Shown here piece after piece: positions 55,081 through 64,000 of a stretch of DNA of 64,000 nucleotides. The notes beneath the pieces are model-generated. The model did no database searches. It was given only the letters and a program-made list of their open reading frames with translations, and was not told the DNA's origin. The stretch is from Rahnella ecdela. Its GTDB lineage: Bacteria > Pseudomonadota > Gammaproteobacteria > Enterobacterales > Enterobacteriaceae. Location of the stretch: assembly GCF_019049625.1 (NCBI RefSeq), contig NZ_JAFMOY010000120.1, positions 1 to 64,000 on the forward strand, given 5' to 3'. A program made the translations under genes and the position numbers. Positions within the stretch are counted from its first letter, which is position 1. Each line of letters opens with the position of its first letter.

Positions 55081-56034
55081 TTATTTGAAGAAGTCTGCGC
55101 TGACGGTGAGGTTGCCACCGCTTTTGTTCTGCCACTGGCGGGTAATGTGGTAGAACTTGGCGCCTTTGGCAGCAGCACGGTTCGCCACTTCCTGCGAAAC
55201 GTCAGTGGTGCTGTTGAAGTGACCGGTGAAGGTCGTGGAATCAAACGGCACCATCTGAGCAGCGGTCACGTCATTCACTTCCTGAATTTTCGCGCCGTTG
55301 GTTGCTGTGACGGTGTAACGTTTACCGGTAGAAGACTGAGTTTCAAAGAAACGGCCTACGTCACGGCTTGGACTGCCGGAAGACGCCACGCCAGGGATTT
55401 CAACTGTCTTCGCAGCGGCACCACCGGCAGCCAGTGCTGCTTTACCGGCTTCAGAATCAGCAGGGATAGCATCAGGCGACTGAACCACACGTTTTGGCGC
55501 ATCTTTCTTATAAATAAACGCGGTGATGTACTGGTTACCGCCGCTGTTGGCATCAATCTGGCGTACGATGAAGAAGGAGTCAGCCCCTTTCTCTTTCGCG
55601 GCTTTCGTAATGGCATCGTTAACGTCTGGCTGACTGCGGTAGAAACCGCTGACAGTCACAGTATCAAAAGGCTCGAGTCCGTAAGCGACGTCTTTCGGCA
55701 GCTCTACCACGCCATTAATGACACGATAGTGTGGGTCTTTGCTCACTTCCGGCGCATCTTTTTTATAGATATCTGCAACTACACGCCAGTTACCGCTATT
55801 GTTAGAGCTGTTGGTATCTTGAATATAAAAATAATCTGCACCCAGCGTATCGGCTCGGCGGGACACGGCATCAGCCGCATCGCCCAGCGTGTTGAAACGC
55901 CCGGTAATAACAATGCGATCAAAAGGCTTAATGGCTGCAGCTTTCTGCGGGCTAATTTCCTGCGCGGCATGTGCAGCCGACAGCGCAGAAACAGAAAACA
56001 GGGCCGATGCGATGATCGTTTTTGTCAGCTTCAT
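55081..56034 (-). CDS. ydgH: Periplasmic DUF1471 protein YdgH
   Basis: The 317-residue protein has a Sec signal peptide (1-22, ending Ala-His-Ala) and three DUF1471 (YhcN-like) repeats near residues 30-100, 120-190 and 230-317, each with an FDxVxVxGxF-type start. It matches E. coli YdgH (314 aa), thought to help envelope homeostasis. I choose the ATG at 56034, with AAAGGA upstream; the in-frame GTG at 56049 is weaker. It is divergent from pntAB, as in E. coli. Confidence 0.95.
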   Translation of the reverse strand: MKLTKTIIASALFSVSALSAAHAAQEISPQKAAAIKPFDRIVITGRFNTLGDAADAVSRRADTLGADYFYIQDTNSSNNSGNWRVVADIYKKDAPEVSKDPHYRVINGVVELPKDVAYGLEPFDTVTVSGFYRSQPDVNDAITKAAKEKGADSFFIVRQIDANSGGNQYITAFIYKKDAPKRVVQSPDAIPADSEAGKAALAAGGAAAKTVEIPGVASSGSPSRDVGRFFETQSSTGKRYTVTATNGAKIQEVNDVTAAQMVPFDSTTFTGHFNSTTDVSQEVANRAAAKGAKFYHITRQWQNKSGGNLTVSADFFK

Positions 56035-56571
56035 AAAAAATCCTTTCACCTTGCGCAGTAATGTTGAAACGTGCTGAATTCTTGATGTGTAACAGGTTAG
56101 CGGCCGATTATTGCATGTAACAATGCCGAGTGTCTCAGCAATTTATGGCAATAATGCGTGCGCCACCGACAATAACAGCTACTTTTTAAACCAGGCATAA
56201 CTTATATAAGTTTATTGAATAATCCAAGTAGTGAAATAAATGTTAATTATTCACTATTTTCTAACTTTTATGCCCGACCTGAGCGGGTTATGGTAGAGAA
56301 ATCCTCAGTGATAGATCGGGTTTAAAGCCCGTTCTTAGGTGGATTAAAGGCCTGTTTACTCAGGTTTGCAGCAGGTTTGCGGCCCATATCAACTTTTTTA
56401 TTATTAATTGTCTGACTATCGCTGTGATACGTAGATTATTGATTAGATATTCAGTAGGTTATAAGCGGCCTGAGAAAATACACACCGGGGATTATTATTA
56501 ACCGGCAGGCCTGAAGTTGAATTGTTATGACGATGACACAAATCATCAATGAAAAGGGTGAAGGGAATACT
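56035..56571. other. Long intergenic region before pntA
   Basis: This 537-bp region carries the ydgH promoter at its left and the pntAB promoter and leader at its right. In the middle (56265-56400) a more structured segment holds CCCGA/TCGGG and ACCTGAG (56277-56283)/CTCAGGT (56359-56365) inverted matches, followed at 56392-56400 by a T-run. It might be a leader structure or a small RNA. I see no protein-coding frame of note. Confidence 0.4.
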
Positions 56572-58101
56572 ATGCGTATTGGTGTACCAAGAGAGCGGTT
56601 GACCAATGAAGCCCGAGTTGCAGCCACGCCGAAGACGGTGGAACAGTTGCTTAAACTCGGCTTTACGGTCGCTATCGAACAAGGAGCCGGTAAATTAGCC
56701 AGCTTTGACGATGCAGCTTATGAACTGGCGGGTGCATCTGTCGTCAGCGGCGATGATGTATGGCAATCAGATATCGTATTGAAGGTGAATGCGCCTGAAA
56801 ACGATGAAATCGATAAATTACAGGCAGGCACCACGCTGGTCAGCTTTATCTGGCCTGCGCAAAATCCTGAGCTTATCCAAAAACTGGCTGACCGTCAGGT
56901 GACGGCAATGGCAATGGATTCTGTGCCACGTATTTCCCGCGCACAATCTCTGGATGCCTTGAGCTCAATGGCTAACATCGCCGGTTATCGCGCGATTGTG
57001 GAAGCCGCCCATGAATTTGGTCGTTTCTTTACCGGGCAGATCACTGCTGCGGGTAAAGTGCCGCCGGCAAAAGTCATGATTATCGGTGCCGGTGTGGCTG
57101 GCCTGGCTGCCATCGGCGCAGCAGGAAGCCTCGGCGCTATCGTTCGTGCTTTTGATACCCGTCCTGAAGTGAAGGAACAGGTAAAAAGTATGGGCGCGGA
57201 GTTCCTTGAACTGGACTTCGAAGAAGAAGCGGGCAGTGGTGACGGCTACGCGAAAGTGATGTCAGAAGCCTTCATTAAAGCGGAAATGGCGCTGTTCGCA
57301 GCCCAGGCCGAAGAAGTGGACATCATCGTGACCACCGCGCTTATACCGGGGCGTCCGGCACCGAAGCTTATCACCAAAGAGATGGTCGCTTCGATGAAAC
57401 CGGGCAGCGTGATCGTCGATCTGGCGGCACAAACCGGCGGTAACTGCGAACTGACAGTGGCTGATCAAATTACCACTACCGAAAATGGCGTGAAGATTAT
57501 CGGTTATACCGATCTGCCAAGCCGTTTGCCGACGCAGTCTTCCCAGCTGTACGGTACCAATCTGGTTAACCTGCTCAAATTACTGTGTAAAGAGAAAAAC
57601 GGCGAAATCGAGATCGATTTTGAAGATACCGTTGTGCGCGGTGTGACCGTAGTGAAAGCCGGTGAAGTGACCTGGCCAGCACCGCCAATTCAGGTTTCTG
57701 CTCAACCTCAGGCGGCGAAAGCGGCGGAGCCGGTAGCAAAAGCTGAAGCTAAACCCGCGTCTCCGTGGACCAAATTCATCATTATGGCCGTAGCGATTGT
57801 GCTGTTTGGCTGGCTGGCGAATGTGGCACCGAAAGAGTTCCTCTCTCACTTCACGGTATTTGCGCTGTCCTGTGTGGTCGGTTACTACGTTGTGTGGAAT
57901 GTCAGCCATGCGCTGCATACCCCGCTGATGTCGGTAACGAACGCCATTTCAGGGATTATTGTGGTCGGTGCCGTACTGCAAATCGGTCATGGCGGATGGG
58001 TCAGCTTCCTGTCCTTTATTGCCGTGCTGATTGCCAGTATCAATATTTTCGGCGGATTCACCGTCACTCAGCGCATGCTGAAGATGTTTCGTAAGAACTA
58101 A
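56572..58101 (+). CDS. pntA: NAD(P) transhydrogenase subunit alpha
   Basis: The 509-residue protein is the alpha subunit of the proton-translocating transhydrogenase that makes NADPH from NADH. Its soluble NAD-binding domain has [19 protein letters not shown] (about 177-195). A membrane part of four helices follows a Pro/Ala-rich linker at about 385-405. I set the start at the ATG at 56572 ([16 protein letters not shown]), matching E. coli PntA (510 aa) with AAGGG upstream; the longer frame is not supported. It lies 9 bp before pntB. Confidence 0.97.
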   Translation: MRIGVPRERLTNEARVAATPKTVEQLLKLGFTVAIEQGAGKLASFDDAAYELAGASVVSGDDVWQSDIVLKVNAPENDEIDKLQAGTTLVSFIWPAQNPELIQKLADRQVTAMAMDSVPRISRAQSLDALSSMANIAGYRAIVEAAHEFGRFFTGQITAAGKVPPAKVMIIGAGVAGLAAIGAAGSLGAIVRAFDTRPEVKEQVKSMGAEFLELDFEEEAGSGDGYAKVMSEAFIKAEMALFAAQAEEVDIIVTTALIPGRPAPKLITKEMVASMKPGSVIVDLAAQTGGNCELTVADQITTTENGVKIIGYTDLPSRLPTQSSQLYGTNLVNLLKLLCKEKNGEIEIDFEDTVVRGVTVVKAGEVTWPAPPIQVSAQPQAAKAAEPVAKAEAKPASPWTKFIIMAVAIVLFGWLANVAPKEFLSHFTVFALSCVVGYYVVWNVSHALHTPLMSVTNAISGIIVVGAVLQIGHGGWVSFLSFIAVLIASINIFGGFTVTQRMLKMFRKN

Positions 58102-58110
58102 GGGGAATAT

Positions 58111-59502
58111 ATGTCTGGGGGTTTAGTTACAGCAGCATATATTGTTGCCGCTATTCTGTTTATTTGCAGCCTTGCCGGGCTGTCAAAACATGAAACATCC
58201 AAACAGGGTAACATTTTCGGCGTCACCGGGATGGCCATCGCGTTAATCGCGACCATTCTTGGTCCTGACTCCGGTAACGTTGGCTGGATCATTATAGCAA
58301 TGGTGATCGGCGGTGCGATTGGTGTTTATCTGGCACGTAAAGTCGAAATGACCGAAATGCCTGAGCTGGTTGCGATTCTGCACAGCTTCGTGGGTCTGGC
58401 AGCGGTTCTGGTGGGCTTTAACAGCTATCTGGATCACGGTGCCGTTCCGATGGAAGGTGTGATGGAAAACATCCATCTCACCGAAGTCTTCCTCGGTATC
58501 TTCATCGGTGCCGTAACATTCACCGGTTCGATTGTGGCGTTCGGCAAACTGCGTGGGATTATTTCTTCCAAACCGCTGGCATTGCCACACCGTCATAAGC
58601 TCAATCTGGCGGCGCTGGTCGTTTCTTTCCTGCTGATGGTCATGTTTGTCCGCACTGAAAGCGTCGGCTTGCAGGTTGTTGCACTGCTGATCATGACCGT
58701 GATCGCTCTGGCGTTCGGCTGGCATCTGGTGTCTTCCATCGGTGGGGCGGATATGCCGGTTGTGGTGTCCATGCTGAACTCGTATTCCGGTTGGGCAGCG
58801 GCGGCGGCGGGCTTTATGCTCAGCAACGACCTGCTGATCGTGACCGGTGCGCTGGTTGGTTCTTCGGGTGCGATCCTGTCTTACATCATGTGTAAAGCGA
58901 TGAACCGTTCGTTTATCAGCGTGATTGCGGGTGGTTTCGGGACCGATGGTTCTTCTACCGGCGATGCGGATGAAATGGGTGAGTATCACGAAGCGAGCGC
59001 GGAAGACGTGGCAGAACTGCTGAAAAACGCCAGCTCAGTGATCATCACCCCTGGCTACGGCATGGCGGTGGCTCAGGCACAGTATCCGGTTCACGATATT
59101 ACCGCCAAACTGCGCGCCAAAGGCATCAAGGTACGTTTTGGTATTCACCCTGTTGCGGGGCGTCTGCCGGGCCATATGAACGTACTGCTGGCTGAGGCGA
59201 AAGTGCCTTACGACATCGTGCTGGAAATGGACGAAATCAACGACGATTTCAGCGATACCGACGTTGTGTTGGTGATCGGTGCCAATGACACCGTTAACCC
59301 GGCGGCCCAGGAAGATCCACGCAGTCCAATCGCCGGCATGCCGGTGCTGGAAGTGTGGAAAGCGCAGAACGTGATTGTCTTTAAACGTTCAATGAATACC
59401 GGTTATGCCGGCGTGCAAAACCCGCTGTTCTTCAAAGAAAACACTCAGATGCTGTTTGGCGACGCCAAAGAAAGCGTTGAGAAAATCCTGCGTGCTCTGT
59501 AA
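58111..59502 (+). CDS. pntB: NAD(P) transhydrogenase subunit beta
   Basis: The 463-residue beta subunit has nine or so membrane helices (residues 1-260) that form the proton path and a C-terminal NADP(H)-binding domain with [15 protein letters not shown] and [15 protein letters not shown]. Size and motifs equal E. coli PntB (462 aa). It has an AGGGGA ribosome binding site and is co-translated with pntA. A strong terminator follows. Confidence 0.98.
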   Translation: MSGGLVTAAYIVAAILFICSLAGLSKHETSKQGNIFGVTGMAIALIATILGPDSGNVGWIIIAMVIGGAIGVYLARKVEMTEMPELVAILHSFVGLAAVLVGFNSYLDHGAVPMEGVMENIHLTEVFLGIFIGAVTFTGSIVAFGKLRGIISSKPLALPHRHKLNLAALVVSFLLMVMFVRTESVGLQVVALLIMTVIALAFGWHLVSSIGGADMPVVVSMLNSYSGWAAAAAGFMLSNDLLIVTGALVGSSGAILSYIMCKAMNRSFISVIAGGFGTDGSSTGDADEMGEYHEASAEDVAELLKNASSVIITPGYGMAVAQAQYPVHDITAKLRAKGIKVRFGIHPVAGRLPGHMNVLLAEAKVPYDIVLEMDEINDDFSDTDVVLVIGANDTVNPAAQEDPRSPIAGMPVLEVWKAQNVIVFKRSMNTGYAGVQNPLFFKENTQMLFGDAKESVEKILRAL

Positions 59503-59520
59503 TTCCTGAGCCGAAATGAA

Positions 59521-59550
59521 AAAGGCCAGTCATTTGACTGGCCTTTCTTT
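59521..59550. terminator. Terminator between pntB and uspE
   Basis: The perfect 11-bp stem (59521-59531 with 59536-59546) has loop ATTT and is followed by CTTTTA. The two genes are convergent, and A's on the left (59519-59523) let it also end uspE transcription. Confidence 0.88.
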
Positions 59551-59580
59551 TATGCGTTATTCAGCGATTATTATCACTGA

Positions 59581-60540
59581 TTACTCGTCGTCATCTTCTT
59601 CATCGTCATCTGATGTAATCGGACATTCAAAATCATCCGGTTTGATGGCCAGTAAATCGCATTTCAGATGATCGATCACCTGTTCGGTGGTATTCCCCAA
59701 AAACGCCGCAGAAAGACCGGTACGCCCGATTGCGCCGAGAACAACCACACCCGCCTGCAAATGCTCGGCAAGGTCAGGAATGACTTCTTCCGGCAAGCCT
59801 TTTTCCACATGGGTGAATTTTTCGTCGAGCTGGAATTTCTGACGCAATGCTTTCATCGCAATCAGGTGCTGACCACGGATAGCGTCATTGTAAACGCTCG
59901 GGTCAAAGTCAGGCAGTTCGATGGCGATGTTAATCGGCGTGACCGGATACGCGCCGACCAGATGAACTTCCGTCTGATTAACGTGAGAGGCCAGTTCGAT
60001 AGTTTCTTTCACCAGTTTGATGTTGAGCGGGTCGTGATAGGGTTCTTCGCTGGAAAGGTTGACGGCGACGACGGCTTTACCGCCTTCAGGCCAAGGCTGG
60101 TCTTTCACCATCCAGACCGGGCAAGGGCACTTGCGCAGTAAATTCCAGTCGGTAGGTGTGAAAATCACGGATTCAAGACGGTCATGTTGATGTGCCATTT
60201 TCAACAGCAAATCATGATTTCCGGCGATCACTTCCTGAATAATGGCTTCGAAAGGTTTGTTGTGCCAGACCACTTTGACGTCGATGGAAATACCTGCTTC
60301 GGTATAATAGCGACACTGTTCTTTAATCCATTCTTCCCGTTCGCTGATTACGCTTTGTCGCATGCTGGTTCGCTCGTCTGGCGAAAGCATGGTGGTCATC
60401 TCATAAGAGAAATCATAAATCGACAAAAAGGCTTTGATGCTGCCGCCATTACGTTGCACCAGATATACGGCACGACGCAGCGCGGGTTGGTCATCCTGAT
60501 TGGGGTCGATAGCAACGAGTAAATTCTGATACTTAGCCAT
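59581..60540 (-). CDS. uspE: Universal stress protein E
   Basis: The 319-residue cytosolic protein has two tandem Usp domains (about 1-150 and 155-305), similar to E. coli UspE (316 aa), which works in stress tolerance, motility and aggregation. The second domain has [24 protein letters not shown], the nucleotide loop pattern. It ends in an unusually acidic tail of Asp and Glu. The start has a strong AAGGAG. It lies upstream-adjacent to fnr on the same strand, as in E. coli. Confidence 0.96.
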   Translation of the reverse strand: MAKYQNLLVAIDPNQDDQPALRRAVYLVQRNGGSIKAFLSIYDFSYEMTTMLSPDERTSMRQSVISEREEWIKEQCRYYTEAGISIDVKVVWHNKPFEAIIQEVIAGNHDLLLKMAHQHDRLESVIFTPTDWNLLRKCPCPVWMVKDQPWPEGGKAVVAVNLSSEEPYHDPLNIKLVKETIELASHVNQTEVHLVGAYPVTPINIAIELPDFDPSVYNDAIRGQHLIAMKALRQKFQLDEKFTHVEKGLPEEVIPDLAEHLQAGVVVLGAIGRTGLSAAFLGNTTEQVIDHLKCDLLAIKPDDFECPITSDDDEEDDDE

Positions 60541-60675
60541 GGGGACTCCTTAACACCTGTAAGAGAACGGCGGTCAGTGTATTAAGTACAGAGTAAACCA
60601 AGATTAAGCAATCGGATAGCGGAGAAATTGAGTCGGATCAACAAATTATTCCTTGATGATCCGACGCAATAATTA

Positions 60676-60690
60676 TCAGGCGGCGCCTGA
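60676..60690 (-). terminator. Possible weak terminator after fnr
   Basis: TCAGGC/GCCTGA form a 6-bp stem with a 3-nt loop, 4 bp beyond the fnr stop. The following minus-strand AUAAUUAUUG is only partly U-rich, so read-through to uspE is conceivable. Confidence 0.5.
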
Positions 60691-60694
60691 CAGA

Positions 60695-61450
60695 TTATGC
60701 AGAGACCGGAGCAGACTGACCGGCTAACAGAGAAAGCATTTCATGATTCTCAATCGTGATGTATTTACCTTTAACACTCAGCATTTCTGATTTCTGGAAA
60801 CGGCCAAGCAGGCGGCTGATGGTTTCCACAGTCAGGCCAAGGTAGTTACCGATGTCGCCACGGGTCATCGTCAGGCGGAATTCGCGCTGCGAGAAACCGC
60901 GTTGAGCGAAACGGCGGGAGAGGTTATAGATAAATGCAGCCAGACGTTCTTCGGCATTTTTCTTAGAAAGCAACAGGATCATATCCTGGTCGCCTTTGAT
61001 TTCACCGCTCATCAGTCGCATCATTTGCTGACGCAGGTTCGGCATTTTACCGGACAAATCGTCCAGAGTTTCGAACGGGATTTCGCAAACCATTGACGTT
61101 TCCAGCGCCTGAGCAAAGCTCGGATGCTGCAAGCCGCCGATAGCATCAAAGCCGACTAAATCGCCTGCAAGATGGAAACCGGTAATTTGCTCATCACCTT
61201 GTTCGGTAATGGTGTAACTTTTGATAGTCCCGGAACGGATGGCGTAAAGGGATTTCAATTCATCACCGGCTTTAAACAATGCCTGACCTTTTTGGATCGG
61301 CTTTTTCCTTTCGATAATGTTATCGAGCTGGTCAAGTTCATGCTCATTAAGCGTGAAAGGAATACAAAGCTGGCTAATGCTACAGTCCTGACAATGGATC
61401 GCACAGCCACCAGATTGGATACGTCGAATAATACGCTTTTCCGGGATCAT
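60695..61450 (-). CDS. fnr: Fumarate/nitrate reduction transcriptional regulator FNR
   Basis: The 251-residue CRP-family regulator senses oxygen by a [4Fe-4S] cluster. The four cluster cysteines are at 20, 23, 29 and 122 (Cys16 is also present as in E. coli). The helix-turn-helix has [18 protein letters not shown] with the usual Glu-xx-Ser-Arg contacts to TTGAT. I set the start at the ATG at 61450, matching [15 protein letters not shown] of E. coli; the frame further upstream is spurious. Only the extreme C-terminus differs from E. coli. A possible FNR site lies 20 bp upstream, suggesting autoregulation. Confidence 0.98.
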   Translation of the reverse strand: MIPEKRIIRRIQSGGCAIHCQDCSISQLCIPFTLNEHELDQLDNIIERKKPIQKGQALFKAGDELKSLYAIRSGTIKSYTITEQGDEQITGFHLAGDLVGFDAIGGLQHPSFAQALETSMVCEIPFETLDDLSGKMPNLRQQMMRLMSGEIKGDQDMILLLSKKNAEERLAAFIYNLSRRFAQRGFSQREFRLTMTRGDIGNYLGLTVETISRLLGRFQKSEMLSVKGKYITIENHEMLSLLAGQSAPVSA

Positions 61451-61469
61451 AAGAGTCACTCTGGCAATA

Positions 61470-61483
61470 TTGATATGGGTCAA
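61470..61483. promoter_or_regulatory. FNR-binding site upstream of fnr
   Basis: Read on the minus strand, TTGAC-N4-ATCAA matches the FNR consensus TTGAT-N4-ATCAA at 9 of 10 positions. It ends 20 bp from the fnr ATG. Negative autoregulation by FNR, known in E. coli, is likely. Confidence 0.65.
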
Positions 61484-61582
61484 TTTTAACATCTTTTACG
61501 CCGAGTGATAAGTAGGTTAAAGGAGCGAAAAGAGCGAAATGTTAAAAAACCCCGATTTTAAAAGGTTTTTTTTAAATAAAAA

Positions 61583-61700
61583 ATTGATCTGCACGCGCAA
61601 TAAAGTGGAATTGAGAATCAATGAGATTTAAATGAGGATCAATTTATTGAAGAGAACAATATTTCAGACTATGCAAATACAGGCTTTAAATCAATTTATC
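61583..61700. repeat. Repeated ATCAAT-type elements between fnr and terC
   Basis: TGAGAATCAAT (61612-61622) and TGAGGATCAAT (61633-61643) are direct repeats at a 21-bp interval, two helical turns. ATCAATTTAT recurs at 61639-61648 and 61690-61699, and an inverted ATTGAT lies at 61583-61588. ATCAA is the FNR half-site, but AT-rich chance repetition is possible. Confidence 0.35.
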
Positions 61701-61872
61701 GCAGTGAAAGAAGAATTATTTTTTGCCCGTTTCACATTATTTTAACCCTGAAACAAAACGCACAGGATTATGGCATAAACACTGAAGCGGATCGACTTTG
61801 ATACCCATTCTCTTCACAACCGCTTACAATGCTCCATCCGTTTAGCATTCGTTTACTTTTAGGAAAGGTGTC

Positions 61873-62898
61873 ATGCAGTCTGATTCCCTGGGTTTTCCGC
61901 TGGAAACAACCATTGTCTTTGTCGTCGTGGCGGTTGCCGCATTGTTAACTGACATCTTTGCGCATCGCAGTCATAAGCCCATCGGCCTGAAAAGTGCTTC
62001 TCTCTGGACGCTGTTCTGGGTTGCCGTTTCCCTGAGCTTTGCCGGTTTTTTGTATGTCCATCATGGCAAAGACGTCGCCAGCCTGTTCCTGACCGGTTAT
62101 GCGCTGGAGCAGGTGCTTTCGATTGATAACCTGTTTGTCATTATGGCGATTTTTGCCTGGTTCAAAGTGCCGGACGGCTATCGTCACCGCATTCTATACT
62201 GGGGTGTTATCGGGGCAATCGTATTCCGCGGGATTTTCGTGGTGATCGGCACAAGTTTGCTGGCGCTCGGGCCGTGGGTCGAAATGGTGTTTGCCGTGGT
62301 GATTTTGTGGACGGCCATCCTGATGATGCGTGCCGGTAATGATGACGAAGAGAATGATGATTATTCAGATCATATCGCTAACCGAATGGTCCGCCGCTTC
62401 TTCCCGGTGTTTCCAAAACTGGTCGGCCCGCATTTTTTAGTGAGCAGTGAACAGGTTGAAGCGGAACTGGCAAAACCTGAAAATCAGGGCTTCAGTTTCA
62501 CGGTGAAAAAGGGTGTCCGTTACGCGACGCCGTTGCTGCTGTGTATTGCCGTGGTAGAGATTTCTGACCTGATGTTTGCATTCGACAGCGTGCCTGCGGT
62601 TATCGCCGTCAGCCGCGAACCACTGATTGTCTATTCCGCCATGATGTTTGCGGTTCTCGGTTTACGTACGATGTATTTCGTGCTCGAAGCATTGCGTAAA
62701 TATCTGGTGCATCTCGAGAAATCAGTGATTTTCCTGCTGTTCTTTGTAGCGGCAAAACTGGCGCTGAACTCCAGTAATCATCTGTGGCATCACGGGATTG
62801 AAATCAGCGCTATGGCCAGCCTGTACGTGGTACTGGGCGTTCTGGCGCTGGGCATTATTACCAGCTTGCTGTTTCCCGGCAAAAAAGAAGCCGCATAA
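61873..62898 (+). CDS. TerC family integral membrane protein
   Basis: The 341-residue inner-membrane protein has about nine helices with the family residues EQVLSIDNLF (near residue 77) and VVEISDLMFAFDSVPAV (near 225), acidic motifs that probably bind metal. It is closer to TerC of tellurium-resistance operons (about 346 aa) than to E. coli Alx. No terA, terB, terD or terE gene is nearby, so it is a stand-alone copy. TerC/Alx proteins are linked to Mn2+ export or metal-loading of exported proteins; the function here is inferred. AGGAAAGG precedes the ATG. It is divergent from fnr. Confidence 0.88.
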   Translation: MQSDSLGFPLETTIVFVVVAVAALLTDIFAHRSHKPIGLKSASLWTLFWVAVSLSFAGFLYVHHGKDVASLFLTGYALEQVLSIDNLFVIMAIFAWFKVPDGYRHRILYWGVIGAIVFRGIFVVIGTSLLALGPWVEMVFAVVILWTAILMMRAGNDDEENDDYSDHIANRMVRRFFPVFPKLVGPHFLVSSEQVEAELAKPENQGFSFTVKKGVRYATPLLLCIAVVEISDLMFAFDSVPAVIAVSREPLIVYSAMMFAVLGLRTMYFVLEALRKYLVHLEKSVIFLLFFVAAKLALNSSNHLWHHGIEISAMASLYVVLGVLALGIITSLLFPGKKEAA

Positions 62899-62920
62899 GT
62901 CTTCGTAACAAACCGGTATA

Positions 62921-62947
62921 AAAAACGCTGCGATTGCAGCGTTTTTT
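62921..62947. terminator. Bidirectional terminator after terC
   Basis: The perfect 11-bp stem (62921-62931 with 62936-62946) has loop GATT and T's to 62947. It lies between terC and the convergent glycosyltransferase gene and has A/T tracts on both sides. Confidence 0.9.
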
Positions 62948-62971
62948 GTTTGTACATGCCGAAAATCAACG

Positions 62972-64000
62972 CTAAACGTCGCCCTCATTATCCTTTTCCA
63001 CCGCTTCATGAATACGGTCCAGCATATCGGGGAAGGCCGATTGCACGCGGCTCCAGCTCGGGATAAACGGCTTTTCGCTGGGTGTATCCACAAATGCCTG
63101 ACCGGCTTCCATAATCGCGCCGGAAAACAGCTCCACGGCAGATTCCTCGCTGTGGCGGTCAAACGACAATCCATTCATTTTTGCGTCATTCTCAAACCCG
63201 TCAATCATATCCAGCGCATTACGGTAATAAGTGGCCTTCAGGATACGGAAAGATTCGCTGGTAATATTCACGCCAAGAATCGCCATCTTGCGGTAAAGCG
63301 CCTTAGTGATGTCGATACTCATGCGTTGCAGGCCGTTCGTCGCATCATCTTCGGACATCGGCTGGTGTTTATGATCGTAGGTATCGGCGATATCGACCTG
63401 ACAAATACGCTTGGTCGCTGTATTGCGATGAAGTTCTGAAAGCACGCCGATTTCCAGCCCCCAGTCGCTCGGAATACGCAGGTCATTCAGAATGTCCGTG
63501 CGCATGGCGAATTCGCCGGAAAGCGGGTAGCGGAAGGTGCGCAGGTATTCAAGAAAATCAGAATGACCGTAAACAATTTGCAGTGATTTCAGTAGCGGGA
63601 AGACCAGAAGACGTCCCACGCGGCCATTGAATTTCCCGTCGGCGACGCGGGCGTAATAGCCTTTACAGAAATCGTAATGGAAATTGGGATTAGCCACCGG
63701 ATACATCAGGCGAGCCAGCATATCGCGGCTATACGTGACAATGTCACAATCATGCAGCCCGACCACCGATGTGCGCCGCGATGCCAGTGTATAACCGGCG
63801 CAAAACCACACGTTGCGGCCTTTGCCCGGTTCATTCGGTGAAAGATTTTCTTTTTTCAGTTCTTCATCCAGCGCTTTCAGACGCGGACCGTCATTCCATA
63901 AAATACGGTGGCGCTGCGGAAGACGAGAGAAGAATTCACGTGCAAATAAAAACTGATCGCGGTCGGCGCGATCTAAACCAATAACGATTTCTTCCAGATA
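62972..64000 (-). CDS. Glycosyltransferase, glucosyl/mannosyl-3-phosphoglycerate synthase-like (partial)
   Basis: The reading frame has no stop codon up to the right edge, so only the C-terminal 342 or so codons are present and the start is outside. The part near the edge reads EEIVIGLDRADRDQF, then a conserved GKGRNVWFCAGY. An Asp-containing LHDCDIVTYSRDML motif follows, which would bind the metal and nucleotide sugar. These patterns are like the GT-A enzymes that join glucose or mannose to 3-phosphoglycerate, the first step to the compatible solutes glucosylglycerate and mannosylglycerate. A phosphatase partner gene, if present, would be outside the window. The gene is convergent with terC. 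Family and function are moderately sure. Confidence 0.65.
   Translation of the reverse strand, partial: YLEEIVIGLDRADRDQFLFAREFFSRLPQRHRILWNDGPRLKALDEELKKENLSPNEPGKGRNVWFCAGYTLASRRTSVVGLHDCDIVTYSRDMLARLMYPVANPNFHYDFCKGYYARVADGKFNGRVGRLLVFPLLKSLQIVYGHSDFLEYLRTFRYPLSGEFAMRTDILNDLRIPSDWGLEIGVLSELHRNTATKRICQVDIADTYDHKHQPMSEDDATNGLQRMSIDITKALYRKMAILGVNITSESFRILKATYYRNALDMIDGFENDAKMNGLSFDRHSEESAVELFSGAIMEAGQAFVDTPSEKPFIPSWSRVQSAFPDMLDRIHEAVEKDNEGDV

Larger units (their letters stand above)
61451..61872. other. AT-rich intergenic region between fnr and terC
   Basis: This 422-bp divergent region contains a probable FNR site (61470-61483), an AT-rich hairpin AAAAAACC/GGTTTTTT (61544-61571), and repeated ATCAAT-type elements (61583-61700). 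I see no RNA gene. Searches by eye for the manganese riboswitch of Alx-type TerC genes and for FnrS were negative. Confidence 0.5.

Noticed and set aside
58243-58989. 248-codon minus-strand frame rich in His, Arg and Thr
   Set aside because: It is antisense to pntB and shows no gene-like features.
61500-61872. Manganese (yybP-ykoY type) riboswitch before terC
   Set aside because: The conserved GGGGAGUAG-like motifs and paired region were not found by eye in this AT-rich leader.
61451-61872. FnrS small RNA near fnr
   Set aside because: No sequence like the conserved FnrS body or its terminator was seen.

Overview
The window is chromosomal DNA of a member of the Enterobacterales. Many genes (yajD, ychF, pth, ychH, prs, ispE, lolB, hemA, prfA, prmC, sirB2, sirB1, kdsA, dauA, ydgH, pntAB, uspE, fnr) encode proteins close to their E. 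coli counterparts in length and motifs. The accessory content (FcuA-like receptor, membrane-bound GMC dehydrogenase, AfuABC, TerC, a glycosyl-phosphoglycerate-type glycosyltransferase) suggests a Yersiniaceae-like lineage such as Rahnella, Ewingella or Serratia. That placement is a guess from gene content. I see no rRNA, tRNA, CRISPR array, transposase, integrase or phage gene.

Layout. (1) 1-7.1 kb, accessory and AT-rich: the 5' end of an exported, possibly autotransporter gene that runs off the left edge; a BepA-like periplasmic M48 protease; two LysR-type regulators; and a TonB-dependent siderophore receptor with a Fur box. (2) 7.1-8.7 kb: yajD and ychF. (3) 9.0-29.6 kb: about 20 kb of cargo between ychF and pth, which are neighbours in E. 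coli. It carries a SulP anion transporter; a sodium symporter/NagB-like/NagA/ROK amino-sugar unit with CRP-like and ROK-like operators; a four-gene operon of three SPFH (HflK/HflC-like) membrane proteins and a P1B metal ATPase, one SPFH protein having a His-rich tail; and a UhpABC-type sugar-phosphate sensing system in line with the AfuABC sugar-phosphate ABC importer. (4) 29.7-41.0 kb, core: pth, ychH, prs-ispE-lolB, then hemA-prfA-prmC-sirB2-sirB1-kdsA and the convergent dauA. (5) 41.3-55.0 kb, accessory: a diguanylate cyclase, a three-subunit membrane dehydrogenase (GMC flavoprotein, triheme cytochrome c, small Tat subunit) with an HbpS/GlcG-like exported protein, and a peptide scavenging unit (serine hydrolase, five-gene Dpp-type ABC importer, divergent M19 dipeptidase). 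(6) 55.1-64 kb: ydgH, pntAB, uspE, fnr, a stand-alone terC, and a glycosyltransferase that runs off the right edge.

The core block serves translation termination (prfA, prmC, pth), heme and isoprenoid precursor synthesis (hemA, ispE), nucleotide precursors (prs), and envelope building (lolB, kdsA). The accessory blocks are mostly nutrient acquisition and envelope functions: iron-siderophore, amino sugar, sugar phosphate, peptides and periplasmic sugar oxidation. The least explained unit is the SPFH triad plus P-type ATPase at 15.6-21.5 kb. The proposed UhpA-like operator at 27380-27400 and a 13-codon reading frame with a strong ribosome binding site at 46711 are the most useful small-scale leads.
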